NCBI RefSeq assembly: GCF_014904815.1
Contig: NZ_JACZFR010000001.1
Location: 62,001 to 126,000, forward strand
DNA from: Microbulbifer taiwanensis
GTDB taxonomy: Bacteria > Pseudomonadota > Gammaproteobacteria > Pseudomonadales > Cellvibrionaceae
Direction: 5' to 3'
Length of the DNA stretch: 64,000 nucleotides
A program made the translations under genes and the position numbers. The notes below the pieces were generated by a model. It worked only from the letters and a program-made list of their open reading frames with translations. It made no database searches and was not told where the DNA came from. Position 1 is the stretch's first letter. Each line of letters starts with the position of its first letter. This document shows positions 57,047 to 64,000 of this stretch, piece by piece.

Positions 57047-57820
57047 CTAGCTAATGTTCTGTATTGTCTTGCATTCTGGGAATGCAGAGCAGCCCCAGAA
57101 TTGTCTGCCTGCATTCGTGCCACGTTTGCTGGTTCGCTTGACCATTTGGATGCCACATTTTGGGCATACTCTTTCTGCATTGGGGTTATTGCGAGCTTTC
57201 AGCTGCTGTACGTGCAGTCTGTGTGTTTCACGCGTTGGTGCTAGGCGGCTAGATTGTATCCGGCTTGCTATATCTTGAACTTCGCTTTCACTCAGAACTG
57301 GCGTCTGGAAGGATTTGATATAGCGGATGTAGCCGTCTTGCTTAGTGACGTTGGTGGGCATCGGCGTCTTAAAGGTGCTGTTGCCTGCAAAGACTACTAC
57401 GGAGTGAATGGCGTCTTCCGGCACATCCAAAAGCGCTTCAAGTGCTTTTACATGCTTGTAATTCTGCCTGAGCGGATTCTGGAACTTGAAAGATTCTCTG
57501 TGGATTCGCTGCGTCCACTGAGCCTGGTGCTCCCCGCCAAATATCCAGCCCTGCATATTCTTAGTTTCCACTACGAAGATACCGAAACGGGATACGAAGA
57601 TATGGTCTATCTGCGTAGTGCCATCTGGAGTCTGGAGGGTAACGTTGTGAATGCGGTGATACACATCGATGGGAAGACGCAGTCTGCCAAAGAATTTGAC
57701 TAATGCTTCTCCCAAAATCCCCTTGAACCAGGGGGATTTAAAAATGGTGGCGGCCAGCGCAATTGGTAGTAGCCAGTATACAACTGATAATACTTGATTT
57801 ATAAGTGGGTCGAAGTTCAT
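57047..57820 (-). CDS. NERD-domain protein with zinc ribbon
   Basis: The 257-residue protein has an N-terminal membrane helix (about 10-27), then a NERD nuclease-like domain (GE, TTQIDHIFVSRFGIFVVETKN). It ends in a topoisomerase-type zinc ribbon (CPKCGIQMV, WGCSAFPEC). NERD proteins are predicted nucleases often found near defence genes. It follows Cap3 on the same strand after 102 bp. A short frame (57837-57817) overlaps its start by ATGA with a GGAGG ribosome site. Confidence 0.85.
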   Translation of the reverse strand: MNFDPLINQVLSVVYWLLPIALAATIFKSPWFKGILGEALVKFFGRLRLPIDVYHRIHNVTLQTPDGTTQIDHIFVSRFGIFVVETKNMQGWIFGGEHQAQWTQRIHRESFKFQNPLRQNYKHVKALEALLDVPEDAIHSVVVFAGNSTFKTPMPTNVTKQDGYIRYIKSFQTPVLSESEVQDIASRIQSSRLAPTRETHRLHVQQLKARNNPNAERVCPKCGIQMVKRTSKRGTNAGRQFWGCSAFPECKTIQNIS

Positions 57821-57844
57821 TGCGTTAATACTGCCATGTCTAGA

Positions 57845-57878
57845 TTTGACCTCCGGATTCTTTTGACCCCCAGATTCT
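57845..57878. repeat. 17-bp tandem repeat at the left island edge
   Basis: TTTGACCTCCGGATTCT (57845-57861) and TTTGACCCCCAGATTCT (57862-57878) are head-to-tail copies with two mismatches. They lie where base composition changes from GC-rich to AT-rich, upstream of the NERD gene. Confidence 0.55.
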
Positions 57879-57922
57879 TTTCAAATAGGTTCTTCATGGC
57901 GTGGAAGTTGGCGGGCACGCCT

Positions 57923-58408
57923 CTAAATTTCATCAAGTTTAATCCAAGGCTTTCTTGGATCAGTATAAGATAACCAAACGCAAAGATTCAAAGGCGTTCC
58001 ACGATTTCCAATTATTACCAGTATGAAACCATCCATCTCCCCATTAAACGCGTGAAGATATTCGCATGCTGTTTGCCTGTCTGTACCTGAGGGTGATGGT
58101 GTATGCTCAGGATGAGTATGCCATAGTCCGACAGCGTGAAAGCCACGTAGAAAATTTTCTTTCCGGTCTCTGTTGGCAATATTTAGGTCTGGATGAAACC
58201 CGCACCGCGTTCGTCTATCTGATGAGTAAGGCCCTGTTACAATATCAATATGAACCATGTCGCTCTCTGGTGCGTCGCTGAAAAGTTGGCCTCCCGCCTC
58301 TGTTTTCCAAAACTTGGTCTGAGCATAGCTATACATGTGAGTTAGAACCTCAGTGCTAAACTGTATAACCCCTCTGTTATCAGGTAGACTGAAGCTCCGT
58401 GCAGTCAT
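57923..58408 (-). CDS. cap3: CBASS Cap3, JAB/JAMM deconjugating peptidase
   Basis: The 161-residue protein holds the JAMM zinc set Glu37 (TEAGGQLF), His97 and His99 (GLWHTHPEHT), Ser107 and Asp110. In type II CBASS, Cap3 cleaves the CD-NTase from its conjugated targets and so restrains the system. It overlaps the end of the E2-E1 gene by 4 bp (ATGA), so translation is coupled. AT-rich like the other three genes. Confidence 0.9.
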   Translation of the reverse strand: MTARSFSLPDNRGVIQFSTEVLTHMYSYAQTKFWKTEAGGQLFSDAPESDMVHIDIVTGPYSSDRRTRCGFHPDLNIANRDRKENFLRGFHAVGLWHTHPEHTPSPSGTDRQTACEYLHAFNGEMDGFILVIIGNRGTPLNLCVWLSYTDPRKPWIKLDEI

Positions 58409-60063
58409 AAGTTATCCTCGATAATTAAGCCATCAAAATCAGAGGCTTTTTTCGCCCATTCTTTAAACTGGAGTCCTGTATGGCATTTATCAAGATATTT
58501 TTGCCCTCTGATCCAGTGCCTAACGATTGGACTCTCTACCTTTTTATCTATAAGATCCAATGTAGCTTCCGTAGTCAATGCAACCGCATGTGTAGCGGCT
58601 GCTGATGTATAACTTTGAAAGCTACTGCTACATGCTGGTTCATTCAGTATTACTTCGTCAGGCCAGTCAATAGCATTCAAGCTTTTTAGCCGGTCGGCAT
58701 CGTTTGTTACCCAAAAATCACCTGCCGGCAACAGGCATGCGTGAGCAGAAGCTACATAGGGTTCCATCCATGCAATGACGAGATCTATATTATTCTTTTT
58801 TCGTTCCTGGTCGATACGAAGTCGAACATCGGGCTCACCCGTGAGATCTAGGACAATATCAACATCTATCAGAGTGTTATTCTTTAACCATTTTTGAATA
58901 GACATGGAAAAGCCGAGTGCATTGCAACTTGCCCATCGTACTGAAATGCTTTTGGCTAATCGATCCACCTTGGATGAACCGATTGAATTTGCCCCCAGTG
59001 TGTGACGGCCTATGTTAGCAGAACTTAAAGTATCGTCATCAACCAGCGTCAACTTGCCGACTCCAGACTTGGCTAACTGTTCCGCTACTGGGCTGCCCAG
59101 AGCGCCTGCACCGATAATTAACACGTGCTTCAGCTGTCTATCGACATATTCCGGGTGTTGGTCTCTTCCCGTAGTCCAGCTTACATCTAGCCGCTCAACT
59201 TTGAGGGGAATAAGGCTGTTACTTGGGAAAGACTTGAGGGAATTTCCTTTTTTAGTCTTCGAAGGTGGTCCGCCGGGTAGAAGGTAACCAAATGCACAGC
59301 CTGGTGCTCTAAAAACAATAATTCTGTGAATACTTCTGTTTCTACGCCCTACAGATTCAAAGAATTTACATGCATCGTCAGGTCCAAGTTTAACTGTGAC
59401 TAGCCTTTGAATATCCTTTATTTTTTTTGGCCAATTGTCTGGAATGAACGGGAATGAAATGGGTATTTCAGCTGCCATCACGGTTGAGATAGTATTTCCG
59501 TTGCTCATAGAATTGACATAGCGATTTCGTATTGATGAGTCGTCGCCAGCAATCACGATTCGCTTACTCTCTATAAAGGGGCATTTGTATATCTTAGATT
59601 TACCTGTCTCCTGATTCGTTGTATATATTTTTAATATAGGTTGGGTTCTGGTAATACATCTTGAGCAGTGTATCGTCCAGTAATTCATTGCTTCTTTGGA
59701 AAAATGACTGTCCAATTCTCCTCTTGACCATGGTTCGATAAATGATGAATAAAATAGATCTATTAGTTGATCAATTCTGGCTCTGGGAGAGCTTCCACTC
59801 AATGGGCCTGGATCTCCGTCTATACACAGGTGGCCATCGGCCTCCACATGAGGAATCTTAAGAATATACTTTTTGGGAAGCAAAATTTTAGCTAAGTCCC
59901 TGTCAGCAAAATCGCGAGGTATCTCTATCCATGCCTTGTCAATGGTTCTTCCTTCAGGCAAATTTGGAATGTATAGGGGAAATCGCCGAGTGCTATTAGA
60001 TGAAATTAATTCATCTAATAGACACTCATGTTCTCGAAGAAATTTATCAAACTCATTTGGCAA
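58405..60063 (-). CDS. cap2: CBASS Cap2, E2-E1 fusion conjugating enzyme
   Basis: The 552-residue protein has an N-terminal E2-like domain with catalytic Cys80 (VEADGHLCIDGDP). A linker follows, then a ThiF/E1 adenylation domain with LIIGAGALGSPVAEQLAKSG (316 onward), acidic VDDDTL and a catalytic cysteine near 478 (NEPACSSSF). In type II CBASS, Cap2 conjugates the CD-NTase C-terminus to target proteins to prime it. Its start is 1 bp after the CD-NTase stop. Confidence 0.92.
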   Translation of the reverse strand: MPNEFDKFLREHECLLDELISSNSTRRFPLYIPNLPEGRTIDKAWIEIPRDFADRDLAKILLPKKYILKIPHVEADGHLCIDGDPGPLSGSSPRARIDQLIDLFYSSFIEPWSRGELDSHFSKEAMNYWTIHCSRCITRTQPILKIYTTNQETGKSKIYKCPFIESKRIVIAGDDSSIRNRYVNSMSNGNTISTVMAAEIPISFPFIPDNWPKKIKDIQRLVTVKLGPDDACKFFESVGRRNRSIHRIIVFRAPGCAFGYLLPGGPPSKTKKGNSLKSFPSNSLIPLKVERLDVSWTTGRDQHPEYVDRQLKHVLIIGAGALGSPVAEQLAKSGVGKLTLVDDDTLSSANIGRHTLGANSIGSSKVDRLAKSISVRWASCNALGFSMSIQKWLKNNTLIDVDIVLDLTGEPDVRLRIDQERKKNNIDLVIAWMEPYVASAHACLLPAGDFWVTNDADRLKSLNAIDWPDEVILNEPACSSSFQSYTSAAATHAVALTTEATLDLIDKKVESPIVRHWIRGQKYLDKCHTGLQFKEWAKKASDFDGLIIEDNL

Positions 60064-60064
60064 C

Positions 60065-61327
60065 TTAAGCTAACCCTTTTGTCGGCGGCGCTTTGTGATG
60101 TTGACTTGGTTTTTTCGGTGCTAAACCACTGCCATATGGTGGAGTTGGGCTCTGAGCAGCTGTACAGCCGAAGACCTCCTTTATTGTCTGTCTTCTAGAA
60201 TCTTTATCAGTGGTCGCCATGATTTCAGTAAGATCTTCTAGCAGTAGATTTGTCCATGTATCAAAAGAATGCTTTAATTTAATGTTATCATTCCACTCTT
60301 CTGCGAAATTCTCACCTTCTACTGTTGGGTTCGCAATCCAATACTCATTCCCTCGTCGTTCGACCATGTATGGCATTAGTTCAACCAGATCGATGAGCAG
60401 CTCAATTGGGTGCGTATAAACTGCACCTTTATCAGCCAAGCCTTCATAACATTGAGTTAGTAGAGTCACGATTATTATCGAAATAGGTTTTAAATCAGGC
60501 TCTATGAAGTTTCGCCTAACGGCCATGTCCCTATGCCTTTTCAGAAGTCGTATTGCTACACGTAAGGTGTCTGAAATTTCAACGTCTTGCGCAGGAACAG
60601 GAGTGACACTCTCTGCGCTATAGCTATCTCGCATCGACTTTTCTAGCAGCCATTGTAGCAATGGTCTAGATGACTGATCTGATACCCAACTTGAGAATCC
60701 TTCTGGATTTGATGTTTTCCATTGTTTTGATGGAGTGTCGACAACTGCTAAAGCTTTTTCTCTATAACGATTGCTTGGAGAAAAAGTGATTTGGCCGGTA
60801 GCTGATTGTGGAATCTTATCTAGCGGCGTCGAAGGCGTAAATTCGATGTAATACCTGCGTCCCTGAAAATCAATTTTCCAGCATCGCTTTTTTGGCTCTG
60901 GTTCCCATTCTTCTAGAGCAGATCCGACTTTCTCATAAAAATCCATAGGATCACTAACTTCTACCATGGTCAGATCGACAGAGCACACCGCATCAATGTC
61001 GAACTTTGAGTTGTCTGGTGATCTAATTAACGTTTTTGTGGTGGCAGAACCCTGTGGGATTATGCGTATAGACTCATTTGGCCAATGTAGCTTTTCAACT
61101 AGTTTGCTAGCAATGCCTTCATAATCAGATGATGCCTCATCGAAGATTCTGCTATCAACTTTTATGTGGTCGTTAACTAACTGAATGTCATGCGCCAACG
61201 CTTCAAGTTGATGACTTGAATCGTGAAAGTTTTCTATGGAAAGTGACTTTCGCAACGTTTTGCTAATCTGCGCATCGCGTCTATTGATGGCCTCACTTAC
61301 GAGGTATGAGTATTGAGTTTCTGCCAC
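60065..61327 (-). CDS. CBASS CD-NTase (cGAS/DncV-like nucleotidyltransferase)
   Basis: The 420-residue protein has the CD-NTase pattern: Gly93-Ser94 (IPQGSATTKTL), Asp110 and Asp112 (FDIDAVCSVDL) and a third acidic position Glu162 (YYIEFTPS). It should make a cyclic di- or trinucleotide once triggered. The tail is Pro/Gly-rich and ends PPTKGLA, a plausible substrate for Cap2. I do not assign a clade or product. Lies between the effector and Cap2 genes. Confidence 0.92.
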   Translation of the reverse strand: MAETQYSYLVSEAINRRDAQISKTLRKSLSIENFHDSSHQLEALAHDIQLVNDHIKVDSRIFDEASSDYEGIASKLVEKLHWPNESIRIIPQGSATTKTLIRSPDNSKFDIDAVCSVDLTMVEVSDPMDFYEKVGSALEEWEPEPKKRCWKIDFQGRRYYIEFTPSTPLDKIPQSATGQITFSPSNRYREKALAVVDTPSKQWKTSNPEGFSSWVSDQSSRPLLQWLLEKSMRDSYSAESVTPVPAQDVEISDTLRVAIRLLKRHRDMAVRRNFIEPDLKPISIIIVTLLTQCYEGLADKGAVYTHPIELLIDLVELMPYMVERRGNEYWIANPTVEGENFAEEWNDNIKLKHSFDTWTNLLLEDLTEIMATTDKDSRRQTIKEVFGCTAAQSPTPPYGSGLAPKKPSQHHKAPPTKGLA

Positions 61328-61338
61328 GTTAGTTTCCT

Positions 61339-62931
61339 TTATCTGAGGCTGATTTGATGATGCTGTCCGCTTTCGGAACCAACTGACAAAACTTCGTTTC
61401 CAGTTATATCGAGAGCGGGTGCGAATGACTTCGATCCATCAGGTCTATCGTAGGTTCTGTATATTGAGTGATTTCCGGCTTGTAGCATTTGTCCAAACTT
61501 GAAAATTGCACTTGCTGGAGATACCCCAAACACATGTATCTTCTTCGATCGCCAAGAATCTTGAATTGTTTTTATGGCTTGTCGAGCTAAACCTGAAAAA
61601 GCCTCTAATCGTTCCTTTGAGTCAATGCAATTAGAACATGGATTACTGTTTGTAATTCTAACCCAGCCAACTTTCTTCTCTTGGACTCCTTGTGCCAATT
61701 CTTCAGGCAAGGCATTAATGTCAAGACTAGCTGTAAGTTCGAAAGAGAGGATTGTCTCTTCAAAATCATGAAAATTATCTACTTCATAAGAAATGCTGAA
61801 TGTAGAGGTTGAGGTTGTATCGTGCTTTGGCCAATTCCACGCTTTTATACTGCGGTCATACTGAAAAACCTCTACATTTCTAGCCTCGCCGATAATCCTT
61901 CCAGAAAGAACTAGCACGGGGACTAAATGGAGTGGAAAAATAGCCAGAGCATCTGGCGTTACAGCTGATGTTTGAGAAGGCCTATTGCTTGTGAAGTTAA
62001 TCAGTTCTCGGATATCTGACTCATGCTCATGTAAGAAGTGCCCCCAGAATCCAGGGCGTGATCGATCATCCCGCTGGGTTCTTCGAATCATATGTTTGAT
62101 TTCAGACAGAGGACCTAGCTCTCTGCTTAGCACTGAACCAAATAGTTCAGCTCTAGATACGTTTGTTGGAACCTGAGCCAAGTCCGCAAGTAGCGTTATT
62201 ATCTGAGTAGTGGGGTAGCGCAGACCATCCAGCAGTACTCTCACACGATCTGTATGATTACCCCTCATTTGCTTTAAGTAAGATTCGGGGTGTCCACTCA
62301 CGTCAATCCTGTCAATAAGTCTATGGTGGCCGTCGCACATTAGCATTATGTTTTCTGAGTCATCTGATAATGTATGGGAATTTTCGTTTCCTCTTGGGCC
62401 GTCAGGGTCAGAAGCTACTATATGTGCTAAATATGCAACCCTTGCGGGTTTTGTCGTTAGTGGAGTAACACCTAGATCGAGACCACATCCACGGTACATG
62501 CATCGTCCTCCAGCATCGTGCCAAACCATAGCTGCAGTAAGAGGCGATATAGCTTTCCCTCGCCCTTGGCCAAATAGTTTATCCCTTGCTTTCTTTAGAG
62601 CAGTAATATCCCCGGTCTTAGCTTCTAGCAATGTCCAGTCAGGATTGGAAGTATCAATGTTATTTAACTCATCATAAGGAGGCTCTATGCGTTGGAGTAT
62701 TTTTGACTTTGATAGCTTCTTTAGGGCTTTTACGGTTTCTGTTCCTAAGTCGCCAACAATCAATGGCGAGGGTTCTTGGCATTGCTCATAAACCTTGAAT
62801 AAATGCTTCGCGTGCGCATAAGCTACTGGTGTTTCATTTGCATCGCGCAGAGAAAGCCATGTAGCTAATTCTGCGTCAGATAAACCTGACACCTGAGGCT
62901 TTATTTCAGGCTTCGTCATATCCTCTTGCAT
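61339..62931 (-). CDS. cap5: CBASS effector, HNH endonuclease-SAVED (Cap5-like) with N-terminal extension
   Basis: The 530-residue protein has an HNH core (about 136-205): Cys144-x4-Cys149, His170 in YLAHIVASDPDGPRG, Asn194 and Cys199-xx-His202. A C-terminal SAVED domain follows (about 300-515), ending KIHVFGVSPASAIFKFGQML and YRTYDR. In Cap5, SAVED binds the cyclic nucleotide and the HNH part then degrades DNA. Residues 1-135 precede the HNH and are extra compared with the roughly 400-residue Cap5 I know. AGGAATACAA precedes the ATG. First gene of the operon. Confidence 0.9.
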   Translation of the reverse strand: MQEDMTKPEIKPQVSGLSDAELATWLSLRDANETPVAYAHAKHLFKVYEQCQEPSPLIVGDLGTETVKALKKLSKSKILQRIEPPYDELNNIDTSNPDWTLLEAKTGDITALKKARDKLFGQGRGKAISPLTAAMVWHDAGGRCMYRGCGLDLGVTPLTTKPARVAYLAHIVASDPDGPRGNENSHTLSDDSENIMLMCDGHHRLIDRIDVSGHPESYLKQMRGNHTDRVRVLLDGLRYPTTQIITLLADLAQVPTNVSRAELFGSVLSRELGPLSEIKHMIRRTQRDDRSRPGFWGHFLHEHESDIRELINFTSNRPSQTSAVTPDALAIFPLHLVPVLVLSGRIIGEARNVEVFQYDRSIKAWNWPKHDTTSTSTFSISYEVDNFHDFEETILSFELTASLDINALPEELAQGVQEKKVGWVRITNSNPCSNCIDSKERLEAFSGLARQAIKTIQDSWRSKKIHVFGVSPASAIFKFGQMLQAGNHSIYRTYDRPDGSKSFAPALDITGNEVLSVGSESGQHHQISLR

Positions 62932-62955
62932 TTGTATTCCTGTCTCATTCTATGA

Positions 62956-63289
62956 TCACCATTCGATATAAATTTTTGCCATTCGGGTCAGAGTAAAGTT
63001 TTGACTCCGCATATATCTAATCTCTGCTGGTTTCTTTAAAGCTCTTGCGTCCATGCGCTCGTAAACTGTGATTCCCGTCACGTTTTTGTTGTCGGAATTT
63101 ATATCACGAAGAAAGGGAATCCGGGGAGCCCCTGTAATTATCTGCAATTTTGTATGTGAGCGTTCACATACTTTGAGCTGTATGTTGCATGGGCTTTTGG
63201 CCACTTGTAGTAATTCCTGCTGCCCCCAGTCGCCCAAACCCACCACTCCTGCTATCTTCCCGCCCATAGCAAAGCACAGGAATTTCCCC
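62956..63289. other. Gap between CBASS and the M16 gene
   Basis: The 334-bp AT-to-GC transition region. A minus-strand frame runs through it and ends 24 bp before the cap5 ATG. It overlaps the M16 gene when extended and shows no recognisable protein, so it may be a remnant or chance. A perfect palindrome with 8-bp arms, GTATGTGAgcgtTCACATAC, lies at 63152-63171. The CBASS promoter is probably near 62932-62990. Confidence 0.5.
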
Positions 63290-64000
63290 ATGCTCAGGAA
63301 CCTCACGGCCTCCATGGCCCTGCTGGCCGCCGTCTCAATCCCGGCCCTCGGCCTAATGGGCTGCGACAGCTCCAAGCCAGAATCAAAACCACAATCGGAA
63401 CAGTCGCCCCAATTCGCCATCGACTACCAGCAGTTCCAGCTGGATAACGGCCTCAATGTCCTCTTCCATATCGACCGCTCCGACCCGGTGGTGGCGGTGT
63501 CGCTGACGGCCCATGTGGGTTCGGCGCGGGAGAAGGCGGGACGCACGGGCTTTGCGCATCTGTTCGAGCACCTGCTGTTCCTGGAGTCCGAGAACCTGGG
63601 CAAGGGCGGTCTGGATGCGATGAGTGCGCGTATCGGCGGTTCCGGGGCCAATGGTTCCACCTCCCGCGATGTCACCAATTACTACCAGACGGTACCCAAG
63701 GACGCGCTGGAGAAGATGCTCTGGGCCGAGGCGGACAAGCTGGGCTGGTTTATCAACACCGTGACCGAGCCGGTGCTGGCCAAGGAAAAGCAGGTGGTGA
63801 AGAACGAGAAGCGCCAGAGCGTCGACAATCGCCCCTACGGCCACACCCAGTATGTGATCGATCGCAACCTCTACCCGGAGGGGCACCCCTACAGCTGGCA
63901 GGTGATCGGCTCGCTGGAGGATCTGCAGAATGCGACCCTCGACGATGTGAAGGAGTTCTTCCGCCGCTGGTATGTGCCCAATAACGTGACCTTGGTGGTG
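63290..64000 (+). CDS. M16-family zinc metallopeptidase lipoprotein (partial)
   Basis: The frame is open to the window end (237 codons). A lipoprotein signal (ALLAAVSIPALGLMGC) gives lipid Cys25. The inverted zinc motif HLFEH (residues 90-94) is that of M16/insulinase family enzymes. AGGAATTTCCCC precedes the ATG. It should act in the periplasm on peptides. The C-terminal part lies outside the window. Confidence 0.9.
   Translation, partial: MLRNLTASMALLAAVSIPALGLMGCDSSKPESKPQSEQSPQFAIDYQQFQLDNGLNVLFHIDRSDPVVAVSLTAHVGSAREKAGRTGFAHLFEHLLFLESENLGKGGLDAMSARIGGSGANGSTSRDVTNYYQTVPKDALEKMLWAEADKLGWFINTVTEPVLAKEKQVVKNEKRQSVDNRPYGHTQYVIDRNLYPEGHPYSWQVIGSLEDLQNATLDDVKEFFRRWYVPNNVTLVV

Noticed and set aside
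63152-63171. CRP-like site
   Set aside because: TGTGA and TCACA are 4 bp apart instead of 6, so it is not a normal CRP box; reported only as a palindrome.
62956-63420. 154-residue minus-strand frame before cap5
   Set aside because: Overlaps the M16 gene, which has a clear signal peptide and zinc motif; kept only as a doubtful remnant note.

Overview
The window reads as chromosomal DNA of a GC-rich, Gram-negative, aerobic gammaproteobacterium. A marine Cellvibrionales-like lineage such as Microbulbifer is my best guess. The basis is a TonB-dependent receptor, lipoprotein exo- and endopeptidases with lipoboxes, an RND pump, an E. coli-like YbiT, a catalase-peroxidase and a membrane-bound lytic transglycosylase. 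The genus is inference; no rRNA, tRNA or other phylogenetic marker gene is present.

Layout. From 0 to 11 kb: an HdeD-like membrane protein, a MocR-type regulator with an unusual C-terminal extension, an AraC regulator, a divergent MFS transporter/nitrilase-family amidase pair whose shared spacer carries strong repeats, a TonB receptor and a TPR-sulfotransferase. From 11 to 29.8 kb: secreted and lipoprotein hydrolases (two M1 aminopeptidases, an S15/CocE-type hydrolase, a peptidase-MA-like lipoprotein, an alpha/beta hydrolase next to a MarR regulator), a MltF-like transglycosylase with two solute-binding domains, an Nmad3-like protein and a drug-type MFS pump. From 29.9 to 38.5 kb: an MFS transporter, an RND pump with its adaptor, and a third M1 aminopeptidase. 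From 38.7 to 57 kb: a phosphoribosyltransferase, a cold-shock protein, two GST-like proteins, a VOC protein, an exported KatG behind an OxyR-like half-site, an ABC exporter, an NLP (necrosis-inducing-like) secreted protein with novel-looking Cys repeats, YbiT, a WYL regulator, a spermidine-synthase-like protein, a cupin remnant, an esterase and a PH-domain protein.

From about 57.8 to 63.2 kb the base composition drops sharply to AT-rich. This segment is a compact minus-strand type II CBASS anti-phage operon: HNH-SAVED effector (Cap5-like), CD-NTase, E2-E1 fusion (Cap2) and JAB/JAMM peptidase (Cap3). The genes are almost contiguous, with 11-bp and 1-bp gaps and a 4-bp overlap. A NERD-domain/zinc-ribbon protein follows directly. 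A phage signal would activate the CD-NTase, primed by Cap2 and trimmed by Cap3. Its cyclic nucleotide would bind the SAVED domain and switch on the HNH DNase. An M16 peptidase gene, cut by the window end, lies beyond the island.

Dispersed repeats are a second theme. Three 141-bp elements with 20-bp inverted ends, three shorter relatives, and REP-type palindromes sit in intergenic gaps. One REP pair sits at the ybiT stop codon between 13-bp direct repeats. No transposase, integrase, CRISPR array or prophage gene was seen.
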